Position numbers and translations under genes: made by a program. Of a stretch of 16,250 nucleotides of DNA, positions 5,948 to 14,175 are shown piece by piece; the first letter of the stretch is position 1, and each line of letters starts with the position of its first letter. Under the pieces are notes generated by a model, which saw only the letters and a list, made by a program, of their open reading frames with translations, was not told the origin of the DNA and did not search any database. The DNA comes from CAYFMP01 sp964344215 (GTDB taxonomy: Bacteria > Pseudomonadota > Alphaproteobacteria > Rhodospirillales > Casp-alpha2), in the NCBI GenBank assembly GCA_964344215.1, contig CAYFMP010000079.1, positions 1 to 16,250 on the forward strand. Direction: 5' to 3'.

Positions 5948-7771
5948 TCACGCCTCCATGACGTAGCTGCCCGGCGCCTCGGCCAGCGCCTTGCGGCCGC
6001 GCCTCGGCGGTCCCATCCCGGGCGGCTTGACCTTGGCCGTCGAACGCCGCGACAGCCATCTCGACCAGGCCGGCCACCACGAACCGGAACGCATCGGCGC
6101 TTGCTTGCGCCACGTCTCCGGGTCCTTGAAGGTGGCCTGCTCCTTCAGCGTCATCATCTGGTAGCTGCGGCCCGCGTGGCCGGGTTCGGAGACGATGCCG
6201 GCGTTGTGGCCGCCGGCGGCGAGCACGAAAGTGACGTCGGTGTCGCTCAGGATCTTGATCTTGAAGACCGACTCCCAGGGCGCGATATGATCGCGGATGG
6301 TGCCGACCGCGAAAATCTCGGCCTCGATGTCGGTGAGGGACACGGAGCGGCCGGCAACCTGGTATTTGCCGGTGGCCAATTGATTCTCGAGGAACAGTTG
6401 GCGCAGGTACTCGGAGTGCATCTTGTAGGGAAGCCGCGTCTGATCGGCGTTCCAGGCCATGAGGTCGATGACGGCGCCCTCCTCGCCCAAGAGGTACTCG
6501 CGGACCATGCGCGACCAGATCAGGTCGGAGGCGCGGAGGAACTGGAAAGCGCCGGACATCGCCTTGGTGTCGAGATGCCCCTGCGCCCACATCATGTCCT
6601 CGAGATAAATGAGCTCGCTCTCGTCGATGAACAGCATCAACTCGCCGGCCTCGGAGAAATCGGTCTGCGCGGCGAGAAGGGTGAGCGTCGCCAACCTGCG
6701 ATCACCGTCGCGCGCCATGGCGGCGGCGGCGATGGCGAGCAGGGTGCCGCCGAGACAGTATCCGCAGGCATGGATGCGGCTGCCCGGCTGCACCTTGCCG
6801 ATGGTGTCGAGGGCGGCCATTACCCCGAGACGGCGGTAATCGTCCATGCCGGTGTCGCGGTCCTCGGCGGTCGGGTTCTTCCACGAGATCATGAACACCG
6901 TGTGTCCGCGCGCCACCAGATACCGGACCAGCGAATTGTGCGGCGACAGGTCGAGGATGTAGTACTTCATGATCCAGGCCGGCACGATCAACACCGGCTC
7001 GCGCCACACCTTCTTGGTGCTCGGCGTATATTGAATGAGCTCGATCAACCGATTGCGGTAGACGACCTTGCCCGGTGTGACGGCGAGGTCGCGGCCGACG
7101 ACATAGTCCTCGAGCGCCTTCGGCTTCTCGCCCAGCCATTTGCGTTGGATATCGCCGCTCAGGTTGCGGGCGCCGCGCACCAGGTTCATGCCGCCCTCTT
7201 CCGATGTCCGCTGGATGACCTCGGGATTGGTCCAGGGAAAATTGGCCGGCGCCAGGAAATCGAGGACCTGGCGCACCATGAACTGGACCTCGCGGTTGTG
7301 CTGGGCGCTGACGCCGCGCACGTCCCTGGTCGCTTCCCGCCACCAACTCTGCGTCAGCAGGAAGGACTGGGCGAGGATGTTGAACGGCCAGGCGTTCCAC
7401 TCCTCGGCCCGGAAACGGGGATCGCGGCGGTCGAGCAGCGCGGCCGGCGGCACTTCGGCGTTGAGCAGCGACTGTCCCGAGTAGGCCGCCAGCCGCAGCC
7501 AGTCGTCGGCCGCTTTCAGGGTCAGGCCGGTCAATTTGGTCGGGGAGTTGGCCAGATGAACCAGCCAATCGAGATGGGCGTTCATGACGGCGGCCGGCGA
7601 TACGCCGCAGGTGGCGCGCGCCTGCGCCGCATGCAATATCCGATCGAGCTGCTCCAGCCCCCATATCCGGGGCTGAGCCGGACTCGTCCTCCTGTCCGCC
7701 TTGGCTTGGCCGACGGCCGGTGGAATTCCGGATATCTTCCTCAGAGTGGCAGCGGCCCGCTTCTTGGACAT
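5948..7771 (-). CDS. phaC: Class I poly(3-hydroxyalkanoate) synthase
   Basis: PhaC polymerises (R)-3-hydroxyacyl-CoA into PHA at the granule surface. The 607-aa protein has the lipase-like box GYCLGG with the catalytic Cys339, Asp494 in RDHIAPW and His522 in GGHNAG, completing the Cys-Asp-His triad expected of class I enzymes (about 590 aa). The N-terminal region with NPSPxx-like packing and WWREATRDVRGVS-type motifs is also family-typical. The ATG at 7771 is taken as the start because AGG-rich sequence precedes it; a GTG at 7795 adds eight residues with no ribosome site. The promoter is an FNR-type box at 7837-7850, so induction under oxygen limitation is expected, consistent with PHA acting as a reductant sink. 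The phasin-like gene follows; no phaA, phaB or phaR is in the window. Confidence 0.93.
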   Translation of the reverse strand: MSKKRAAATLRKISGIPPAVGQAKADRRTSPAQPRIWGLEQLDRILHAAQARATCGVSPAAVMNAHLDWLVHLANSPTKLTGLTLKAADDWLRLAAYSGQSLLNAEVPPAALLDRRDPRFRAEEWNAWPFNILAQSFLLTQSWWREATRDVRGVSAQHNREVQFMVRQVLDFLAPANFPWTNPEVIQRTSEEGGMNLVRGARNLSGDIQRKWLGEKPKALEDYVVGRDLAVTPGKVVYRNRLIELIQYTPSTKKVWREPVLIVPAWIMKYYILDLSPHNSLVRYLVARGHTVFMISWKNPTAEDRDTGMDDYRRLGVMAALDTIGKVQPGSRIHACGYCLGGTLLAIAAAAMARDGDRRLATLTLLAAQTDFSEAGELMLFIDESELIYLEDMMWAQGHLDTKAMSGAFQFLRASDLIWSRMVREYLLGEEGAVIDLMAWNADQTRLPYKMHSEYLRQLFLENQLATGKYQVAGRSVSLTDIEAEIFAVGTIRDHIAPWESVFKIKILSDTDVTFVLAAGGHNAGIVSEPGHAGRSYQMMTLKEQATFKDPETWRKQAPMRSGSWWPAWSRWLSRRSTAKVKPPGMGPPRRGRKALAEAPGSYVMEA

Positions 7772-7808
7772 GGCAAGACCTGCCCTTCGCACCAAAGGCC
7801 AACGGTAA

Positions 7809-7850
7809 AGTCTAGATTCCGCGACCGGAAACAGCGTTGATGGAGATCAA
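7809..7850 (-). promoter_or_regulatory. FNR/FixK-type box and -10 of phaC
   Basis: TTGAT-GGAG-ATCAA at 7837-7850 is a perfect inverted repeat matching the FNR consensus. On the - strand, TAGACT (7814-7809), a 4-of-6 match to TATAAT, is centred exactly 32 bp downstream of the box centre, as in class II FNR promoters. Transcription would begin near 7802 and leave a leader of about 30 nt before the phaC ATG. The site lies in the 108-bp gap after the Mth938-domain gene, so phaC has its own promoter even though all neighbours run the same way. Confidence 0.8.
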
Positions 7851-7879
7851 GCCCTGCCGGCTTCGAAGCCCCGCTTCGC

Positions 7880-8236
7880 TCAGCAGGTCACGTGGAACAG
7901 CCCGACGGTGCCGGGTTCGGCGGCGTTGAAGGCGTCGATCGCCTGCGGCGTCGGCCGCGCGTCGACCGCGCAGCCACGGGCCTCGAGGTAGGCCGCGGCG
8001 TCGGCCGAAAGACCGGCCATGCCGTGCTGCCCGGTGCCGACGACAAGGCGCGTGCAGCCGTCCTCATAGACGAAGCGGACCTCGTTCTCCGAGATCGTGT
8101 GCGATGTGCCGTGGATTTTCTTCGACAGCTTTTTCCGGCGCTTGACGACTTCACCGGACAGTCGGACGACGACGTCGTGATCGTAGGTCTCGCCGTCGAT
8201 GGTGATGGCGCCGAAGCGGGTATCGGTGATGGTCAT
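7880..8236 (-). CDS. Mth938-domain (DUF498/NDUFAF3-like) protein
   Basis: The 118-aa protein covers a complete Mth938-like domain. It shows IDGETYDHDVVVRLSGEV, a basic KRRKKLSKKIHGTSHTIS, the glycine motif VVGTGQHGM, LSADAAAYLEARGC, PTPQAIDAFN and the C-terminal GLFHVTC. The fold is shared with AAMDC and the mitochondrial complex I assembly factor NDUFAF3. In bacteria its biochemical role is not settled. The ATG at 8236 has AAGGAG at 8244-8249. It starts 66 bp after the altronate-dehydratase gene on the same strand and may be cotranscribed with it. Nothing in the sequence ties it to PHA metabolism beyond position. Confidence 0.8.
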   Translation of the reverse strand: MTITDTRFGAITIDGETYDHDVVVRLSGEVVKRRKKLSKKIHGTSHTISENEVRFVYEDGCTRLVVGTGQHGMAGLSADAAAYLEARGCAVDARPTPQAIDAFNAAEPGTVGLFHVTC

Positions 8237-8302
8237 CGCCCATCTCCTTGTCGCATCGGATGAACCGCTATTCTATCACTCAGGCTCCGGCCGCCGCCAC
8301 AG

Positions 8303-9829
8303 CTACATCTGGGCGCCGACCTGCCACGGCACGAACTCGGCGTCGCCGAAGTCGAGTTCCTCGGACTTGGTCTTGTCGCCCGACGCCACCGCCAGCATCC
8401 TTTGGAAGATGCGCTCGCCGACCTCTTCCAAGGTCTCGGTGCCGTCGGCGATGGTGCCGCAGTTGATGTCCATGTCGTCGGCCATGTGTTCGTACATCGG
8501 CGTGTTGGTGGCGAGTTTCAGCGACGGCACCGGCTTGTTGCCGTAGACCGAACCGCGTCCCGTCGTGAAGCACACCAGATTGCATCCCGAGGCGACCTCG
8601 CCGGTGATCGAGCACGGGTCGTAGCCGGGACTGTCCATGAAGGCGAAGCCCCTGGTGGTGATCGGCTCGGCGTACCTGTAGACGCCGACCAGGTCGGTCG
8701 AGCCGCCCTTGGCGACGGCGCCCAAGGATTTCTCGAGGATCGTCGTCAGCCCGCCGGCCTTGTTGCCCGGCGTCGGGTTGTTGTTCATGTCGCCGCCGTT
8801 CTTGGCCGCGTACTCCTCCCACCAGCGGATGCGCTCGATCAGCTTGTCGCCGACCTCGCGCGACCGGGCGCGGCGGGTCAACAGATGCTCGGCGCCGTAG
8901 ATCTCGGGCGTCTCGGCGAGTATGCCGGAGCCGCCGTGGCGGACCAGGGTGTCGACGGCCAGCCCCAGCGCCGGGTTGGCGGTGATGCCGGAATAACCGT
9001 CCGAACCGCCGCATTGCAGCGCCACCGTCAGTTCGGACGCCGGCGCCGTCTGGCGGGCGACGTCGTTGGCGGCGGGCAGGACGCTCTCGAACCAGGCGAG
9101 AGCTTCCTCGACCGTTTTCCGGGTGCCGCCTTCCTGTTGGATGGTGGTGTAGTGAAAGACCTGCTCGGAGGGCCTGCCCAGGACGTCGAGCATCAGCGGG
9201 ATCTGGTTGGCCTCGCACCCCAAACCGAGCATCAGCACGGAGGCGAAATTGGCGTGCCGTGCGTGGCCCCATATGGTCCGCTGCAACATGCGGAAGCCCT
9301 CGTCGTCGGTCGCCGTGCAGCAGCCGGCGCCATGGATGATCGGGACGATGCCGTCGACGTTGGGGTAGTCGTCGAGGATGCCGCGCTTCTCGACCTCGCG
9401 GGCGATGTGCCTGGCCACCGTCGCCGAGCAGTTGACCGAGGTGACGATGCCCATGTAGTTGCGGGTGCCGACGTGGCCGTCGTCGCGGCGGTAGCCCCGG
9501 AAAGCGGCGCGCTCGGCTGCCGCCACCATGTCGGTCCCGCTCGCCGCCTCGCCGAAGGCGTAGTCGCGCTCGAAATCGCCCATCGAGACGTTGTGGACAT
9601 GGACATGCTGGCCTGGAGCGATGTGGGCGGAGGCGAAACCGATGACCTGGCCGTACTTCAGGACTTCGTCGCCCTCGCCGATCGGTTCGAGCGCCAGCTT
9701 GTGACCGCGCGGGATCGGCTCGCGGGCGGTGATGGAAAGCGGCTCGACGATGTCTCCCTTGGCGACGTCGGCCAATACGACGGCGACGTTGTCGCGCTCG
9801 CTCAACCGAATGGATGTGTTGGCGGTCAT
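8303..9829 (-). CDS. uxaA: UxaA-family altronate/sugar-acid dehydratase
   Basis: The 508-aa protein has an N-terminal SAF domain (about residues 8-90, with IPRGHKLAL and GQHVHVHNV) and a long C-terminal dehydratase domain. The latter shows GYRRDDGHVGTRNY, SVNCSATVARHIA, HGAGCC, LGLGCEANQI, LQCGGSDGYSG and CNLVCFTTGRGSVYG. This matches full-length altronate dehydratase (E. coli UxaA is about 495 aa), which converts D-altronate to 2-keto-3-deoxygluconate with a metal cofactor. Galactarate dehydratase and other UxaA-type sugar-acid hydrolyases share the layout, so the exact substrate is open. The ATG at 9829 has GGGAGGA just upstream. It follows the peroxiredoxin by 38 bp, suggesting cotranscription. 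No hexuronate reductase, KDG kinase or transporter is nearby. Confidence 0.8.
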   Translation of the reverse strand: MTANTSIRLSERDNVAVVLADVAKGDIVEPLSITAREPIPRGHKLALEPIGEGDEVLKYGQVIGFASAHIAPGQHVHVHNVSMGDFERDYAFGEAASGTDMVAAAERAAFRGYRRDDGHVGTRNYMGIVTSVNCSATVARHIAREVEKRGILDDYPNVDGIVPIIHGAGCCTATDDEGFRMLQRTIWGHARHANFASVLMLGLGCEANQIPLMLDVLGRPSEQVFHYTTIQQEGGTRKTVEEALAWFESVLPAANDVARQTAPASELTVALQCGGSDGYSGITANPALGLAVDTLVRHGGSGILAETPEIYGAEHLLTRRARSREVGDKLIERIRWWEEYAAKNGGDMNNNPTPGNKAGGLTTILEKSLGAVAKGGSTDLVGVYRYAEPITTRGFAFMDSPGYDPCSITGEVASGCNLVCFTTGRGSVYGNKPVPSLKLATNTPMYEHMADDMDINCGTIADGTETLEEVGERIFQRMLAVASGDKTKSEELDFGDAEFVPWQVGAQM

Positions 9830-9867
9830 CGGTTCCTCCCTTTGCGTTTCCCGGCCCGGAAGGCGCC

Positions 9868-10347
9868 TCACAAGTCCTCCAACAACCGCTCGGCGCTGGT
9901 CTCGCCAAATCCGCCGTCCTCGAAGTGCAGGGTCTTGACGACACCGTCGTCGACGATCATCGAGAACCGCTTGCAGCGCGGGCCATAGCACTTGGCGCTG
10001 AGGTCGACTTCGAGGCCGGCGGCGCGGGTGAAGTTCAAGGCGCCGTCGCCGATCATCTCGACCTTGCCGGCGACGTTCTGGCTCTCGCCCCAGGCGTGCA
10101 TGACCCAGGGGTCGTTGACCGACAGGCAGACGATCGTATCGACGCCTTTCGCCTTCAGCGCCTCGGCGTTGTCGACGAAGCCCGGCAGGTGCTGCGCCGA
10201 GCAGGTCTTGGTGAAGGCGCCGGGCAGGCCGAAAAGCGCCACCTTCCTGCCTTTGAAAATCTCGTCGCTGGAAACGACGCTGGGGCCGTCGGCCGTCATG
10301 ATGCCGAGGTCGACGCTCGGGATGTTGTCGCCGACGCTGATTGTCAT
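9868..10347 (-). CDS. Atypical (Prx5-type) thiol peroxiredoxin
   Basis: The 159-aa protein reduces hydrogen and alkyl peroxides through a peroxidatic cysteine, Cys49, in PGAFTKTCSAQHLPGF, the diagnostic Prx5/AhpE-like motif. The rest (VDTIVCLSVNDPWVMHAW, FSMIVDDGVVKTLHFEDGG) follows bacterial Prx5 proteins of about 160 aa. No glutaredoxin domain is fused. An oddity is the pair Cys120 and Cys125 in AKCYGPRCKRF, where most relatives have a GxGxRS-type sequence; one of them could be a resolving cysteine. The ATG at 10347 has AGGAG upstream. It is first in the - strand series and precedes the UxaA-family gene by 38 bp. No confident promoter for this direction was found. Confidence 0.88.
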   Translation of the reverse strand: MTISVGDNIPSVDLGIMTADGPSVVSSDEIFKGRKVALFGLPGAFTKTCSAQHLPGFVDNAEALKAKGVDTIVCLSVNDPWVMHAWGESQNVAGKVEMIGDGALNFTRAAGLEVDLSAKCYGPRCKRFSMIVDDGVVKTLHFEDGGFGETSAERLLEDL

Positions 10348-10673
10348 CGATATTCTCCTGTCGAGGGTCTGCTGAAGATTGCCCAAAAAGATGCGCCATC
10401 CCGGCGCCGATTACAACATTGGGCGAAACGGCGTCTCGGGCCGCGACCACGAAACCCGCCGCGCTTCGGTCCTCGGCGACACCCCCCTTTGCGTTGACCC
10501 AGGTCAAGGCCGGTGCCGGTCGCCGGGGCTAGATTTGCCGGTAGGGCGGACCGGCGCCGTTGCTGCGCGGTCCGGCCCGCATCATAGTCACTCGCGGGAA
10601 AGCGAAGGGCCGGCCGGCGGCGCGGACGATCCGCGACGCGTCGCGGCGCTCAACCCCCCGAAAGGCGAAGCCG
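10348..10673. other. Intergenic region between peroxiredoxin and cation ATPase
   Basis: This 326-bp region separates two divergent genes. It holds the FNR-type promoter described at 10494-10535, which faces the ATPase. An in-frame N-terminal extension of the ATPase (from 10560) is open, but its Arg-rich, low-character sequence does not look like protein. I see no RNA gene and no second clear promoter for the peroxiredoxin side. Confidence 0.6.
10494..10535 (+). promoter_or_regulatory. FNR/FixK-type box and -10 of the cation ATPase
   Basis: TTGAC-CCAG-GTCAA at 10494-10507 is a perfect FNR-type inverted repeat. TAGATT at 10530-10535, a 4-of-6 match to TATAAT, is centred exactly 32 bp downstream on the + strand. 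The matching position on the - strand is GACCGA and does not look like a -10 element, so the site appears to drive the ATPase rather than the peroxiredoxin. A start near 10542 would give a leader of about 130 nt. Confidence 0.78.
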
Positions 10674-13412
10674 ATGGAACCAGTGAAAAACGAGTGGTAC
10701 CAGCTTTCCGTCGAGCGCACGTTCGAGAGCCTCGGCGCCGGCAGGGAAGGCCTGTCGTCGGAAGCGGCGCTGGAGCGGCTCGAAACCTACGGCCCCAACG
10801 CCTTCAAGATCACCAGGGTCAGCCTGTTCAAGCGCTTCCTTAGGCAGTTCCACAACCTGCTGATCTACATCCTGTTGGCGGCGGCGGCGACGACCGGCGT
10901 CCTGAGTTCGATGGGTGCCGACATGCTGGCCGACACCCTGGTCATTCTCGGCGTCGTCCTGCTCAACGTCCTGCTCAGCTTTTTCCAGGAGGGCAAGGCC
11001 GAAAGCGCCCTGCTGGCCTTGAAGAACATGATCGTGCCGGAATGCACGGTACTCAGGGACGGCATCCGGAGCATCGTCCGTACGGTCGACCTGGTGCCCG
11101 GCGACGTCGTGTTGCTCAACGGCGGCGATCGTGTGCCGGCCGACCTCAGGATCTTCCAGGTTCAGGAAGCGGCCGCCGACGAGTCGGCGCTGACCGGCGA
11201 ATCGATACCGGTGGAAAAGCATATCGAGCCTCTGGACAAGCCCAACCTGTCGCCGGGAGACCAGTCGTGCATCGCCTTCAACGGCACCTTCCTGACCCGA
11301 GGGCAGGCACGCGGCATGGTCGTCGAGACCGGCGAGCGAACCGAGTTCGGAAAGATCGCCCGCCTGGTCCGACACACCCACGCCCACGAGACGCCCTTGC
11401 AGCGGAAGATCGCCGATTTCACCAAGGTCCTGATCACCGCCATCCTCGGCGTCGGGCTCGTCAATTTCATCCTCGGCTCCCTGCTCGGCTACCCGGGGAT
11501 CTACAATTTCCTGGCCTCGGTATCGCTAATCGTCGCCGCCATCCCGGAGATGCTGCCGATGATCATCACCGCCATCCTGGCGCTGGCCGCCACCACCATG
11601 GCCGGCAAAAACGCCTTGATCCGTAAGCTGCCGGCGGCCGAGACGCTGGGCTGCACGACCGTCATCTGTTCCGACAAGACCGGCACCCTGACCAAGAACG
11701 AGATGACCGTGACCCGGCTTTACGCCGCCAGCCGGGATTACGAACTGAGCGGTGTCGGTTACGAGCCGAGCGGCGACTTGACCGGTGACGGCGAGGAGAT
11801 TCCGGCGACCGCCATCGACGACGCCCTTCGCGAGACTCTGATGGCCGGGTCCCTCTGCAACAACGCCTCTATCGTCGAGAAGGACGGGCGTTTCATGGTC
11901 ATCGGCGATCCCACCGAAGGCGCGCTCGCCGTCTCCGCCACCAAGATCCTGGGCAGGACGAAACTCGAACGGCTCGACGAGATTCCGTTCGATTCGGAGC
12001 AGATGTTCATGGTGACGATGCACCGCGCCGCCGACCGCAACTTGATCTACCTGAAGGGTTCGCCCGAGCGGGTGTTGACTTTCTGTGGCGACCAACTCGG
12101 CGGCGGCGGTCCCGAGCATCTCGACCCCGATGCCATCCTGGAGAAGACCGGCGACATGGCCCATCGGGCGCTGCGCGTTCTCGGCATGGCCATGAAGACG
12201 GTTCCGACCGAGCAGACGTCGCTGGATCGGGACGACCTGAAGGGGTTCACCTTCCTCGGCTTGCAGGGCATGATCGATCCGCCGCGCGAGGAAGCAATCG
12301 AGGCGATCGGCAACTGCAAGGGCGCCGGCATCAGGACCGTGATGATCACCGGCGACCACGTGCTGACCGCCAAGGCCATCTCCAGGCAGTTGGGGATCAT
12401 CGACAGCGCCGGCGAGCGGGTGCTGTCCGGCGAGGACCTGAGCGTGATGAGCGACGAGGATCTGTTGGGCGCGGTCAGGCACGTTTCCGTGTTCGCCCGG
12501 GCGGCGCCCGAACACAAGCTGAGGATCGCTCGGCAACTCCAGGAAAGGGGCCACATCGTGGCGATGACCGGCGACGGCGTCAACGACGCGCCGGCCCTGA
12601 AGATGGCGGACATCGGCGTCGCCATGGGTATCACCGGCACCGAGGTCAGCAAGGAAGCGTCCGGCATGGTGCTGACGGACGACAATTTCGCCTCCATCGT
12701 CGGCGCCGTCGAGGAAGGACGGCACGCCTGGAACAACCTGGAAAAGGCCATCCTGTATACGCTGCCGACCAACGGCGGCCAGGCGCTGCTGGTCCTCGGC
12801 GCAGTCCTGCTGGCGCCGTTCATTCCGCTGTTCGCCATCCGCCTGCCGCTGGAGCCGGTGCAGATCCTGTGGATCAACCTGCTCGATTCGGTGTTTCTGA
12901 CGATGCCGCTGATGATGGAGCCCAAGCAGCGCAACATCCTCGCGACGCCGCCGCGCGACCCGACGGCCAAAATAGCCGATCTCCTGTTCCTGCGCCGCGT
13001 GGTGCTGATCGGGCTTGCCATATCGGTGCCGACGTTCCTCGTCTACCACCACTTCGGAGCGGCGGCGATCGTCGACGGCGAGCTGGTCGACCCGGTGCTC
13101 TTGACCCAGGCCCAGACAGCCGCCTTTTGGGCCGTCCTCCTGGTTCACTTCGGCTTCGTCCTCAGCGCCCGCTCGGTCCACCAGTCGGCCTTCACCTTCA
13201 GCCCCTTCACCAACGGCTGGCTGCTGTTCGGCATCCTGATCAGCCTCCTGACCCGCCTGTTGCCGACCTTCATTCCCTCCGTCTCGGTGGTGTTCCGGAC
13301 GACAGCCTTTCCGGCCGAATGGTGGTGGGTCATTCTGCCTTGTCTGTTGCCGGGATTCCTTGCCCTGGAACTGGACAAACTGATCGGCAGGTTGCTGAAG
13401 CCGGAGGCCTGA
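10674..13412 (+). CDS. P2-type cation-transporting P-type ATPase
   Basis: The 912-aa ion pump has an N-terminal cation-ATPase domain (WYQLSVERTFESLG), TGES at 174-177 (actuator), PEMLP at 291-295 in M4, DKTGTLT with the phosphorylated Asp334, and the hinge TGDGVNDAP at 632-640. About ten membrane helices are expected, with a C-terminal bundle ending near residue 905. Overall it follows SERCA/PMR1-like P2 ATPases, but ion-site residues differ. Where SERCA M5 has N-x-x-E it has N700-G-G-Q703, and M6 reads N735-L-L-D738-S in place of N-x-x-T-D. Calcium specificity is therefore uncertain; Na+, K+ or Mg2+ transport is possible. The ATG at 10674 precedes the N-domain motif but has only a weak ribosome site. 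Transcription probably depends on the FNR-type box at 10494. Confidence 0.88.
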   Translation: MEPVKNEWYQLSVERTFESLGAGREGLSSEAALERLETYGPNAFKITRVSLFKRFLRQFHNLLIYILLAAAATTGVLSSMGADMLADTLVILGVVLLNVLLSFFQEGKAESALLALKNMIVPECTVLRDGIRSIVRTVDLVPGDVVLLNGGDRVPADLRIFQVQEAAADESALTGESIPVEKHIEPLDKPNLSPGDQSCIAFNGTFLTRGQARGMVVETGERTEFGKIARLVRHTHAHETPLQRKIADFTKVLITAILGVGLVNFILGSLLGYPGIYNFLASVSLIVAAIPEMLPMIITAILALAATTMAGKNALIRKLPAAETLGCTTVICSDKTGTLTKNEMTVTRLYAASRDYELSGVGYEPSGDLTGDGEEIPATAIDDALRETLMAGSLCNNASIVEKDGRFMVIGDPTEGALAVSATKILGRTKLERLDEIPFDSEQMFMVTMHRAADRNLIYLKGSPERVLTFCGDQLGGGGPEHLDPDAILEKTGDMAHRALRVLGMAMKTVPTEQTSLDRDDLKGFTFLGLQGMIDPPREEAIEAIGNCKGAGIRTVMITGDHVLTAKAISRQLGIIDSAGERVLSGEDLSVMSDEDLLGAVRHVSVFARAAPEHKLRIARQLQERGHIVAMTGDGVNDAPALKMADIGVAMGITGTEVSKEASGMVLTDDNFASIVGAVEEGRHAWNNLEKAILYTLPTNGGQALLVLGAVLLAPFIPLFAIRLPLEPVQILWINLLDSVFLTMPLMMEPKQRNILATPPRDPTAKIADLLFLRRVVLIGLAISVPTFLVYHHFGAAAIVDGELVDPVLLTQAQTAAFWAVLLVHFGFVLSARSVHQSAFTFSPFTNGWLLFGILISLLTRLLPTFIPSVSVVFRTTAFPAEWWWVILPCLLPGFLALELDKLIGRLLKPEA

Positions 13413-13424
13413 GCATGGCCGGGT

Positions 13425-14165
13425 TCAGAAGCAATACTGCATGTCGGTGAAGCGGCGGCGAAACGTCGTTACTCGGTCGCGCCAGGCATCCGCCGGCTCA
13501 TCGCCGCGGCCGCCGATCATTCCCGCCATCAATCCGGCCAGTTCCTCGAAATCCGCCTCCTTGAGCCCGTAGCGGGTCATTTCCTGGGTGCCCATGCGGA
13601 TGCCGCTGGCGGCGGCGAAGCCCGCATCGCCGGGCAGCGCCTGCGGATTGGTGATGACGTTGTTGGCCTCCAACAGCTCGGCGACCGCCCCGCCTGCGGC
13701 CGGCCCCGCCCGCAGCAGCACCTGATGGGTCTCGGTGAACCGGCGCGCCGGATCGCCCTCGACGGTCAGTCCCTGCCGGTCGAGCGCCCGGGCGAACGCC
13801 TTGGCGTTGAGGACGACCTGCTTGGGATAGTCGTCGCGAAAGCGGATCATCTCGTAGGTGGCGCCGAGCAGACCGAGCATGGTGCCCAGGTGGTGGTTGC
13901 TGACGTGGCCGGGGAAGGTGCGCTTCTCGATCTGGCGCCACAGCGGACCGAAGGCGGAATCGGGCTCGATGTTGCTGAGGACGACGCCGCGCTGCGGGCC
14001 GAAAAAGGTCTTGTGGGTGGATCCGGTGACGATGTCGGCGCCCTCCTTCAGCGGGTCCTGGAAATGCGGGCCCAAAAGCCCGAGCACGTGGGCGGCGTCG
14101 TACATGATCAGGGGCCGGTCGGGATTGTCGGCGCCGAACTCGGCGTGGACGAAGCGGACGATCGA
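13425..14165 (-). pseudogene. Serine hydroxymethyltransferase-like gene, N-terminal part missing
   Basis: About 245 residues match the C-terminal portion of a fold-type I PLP enzyme of the SHMT type. MYDAAHVLGLLG carries the PLP-pyridine Asp. GSTHKTFFGPQRG carries the Schiff-base Lys (codon 14012-14010), and TETHQVLLRA, NNVITNP and GIRMGTQEMTRYG follow. SHMT-like proteins are usually 415-450 aa, so roughly the first 170-200 residues, including much of the PLP and substrate site, are absent. The homology stops near 14150-14165; upstream codons to 14234 are antisense to a different gene fragment. No frameshift is seen in the remaining part and it ends at its own stop, MQYCF. It is probably inactive. 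An SHMT paralogue acting on another aldehyde or amino acid is as likely as housekeeping GlyA. Confidence 0.75.
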
Positions 14166-14175
14166 CGCGGTCGAT
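14150..14175. other. Junction of two truncated genes, with a small palindrome
   Basis: Homology to the SHMT-like gene (-) ends and homology to the GTPase-like gene (+) begins within these few bases. Both genes lose their 5' portions here, as expected if one deletion removed the middle of a divergent pair. ATCGAC-GCG-GTCGAT (14161-14175) is a perfect inverted repeat at the joint. An assembly join error would give the same picture. Confidence 0.6.

Noticed and set aside
6101..7840. 579-codon + strand open frame opposite phaC
   Set aside because: It is a shadow of phaC, which has a full catalytic triad. The frame is rich in Gly, Val, Asp and Arg with no domain signature.
8402..9988. Long + strand open frame opposite the UxaA-family and peroxiredoxin genes
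   Set aside because: It is antisense to two genes with clear motifs and strong ribosome sites. Long antisense frames are usual in GC-rich DNA.
10560..10673. N-terminal extension of the cation ATPase from the upstream in-frame start
   Set aside because: The extension is Arg-rich and lacks family character, while the ATG at 10674 leads straight into the cation-ATPase N-domain.
11526..13181. 551-codon - strand open frame opposite the cation ATPase
   Set aside because: It is antisense to a complete P-type ATPase and its His/Gln/Asp-rich translation resembles no protein family.
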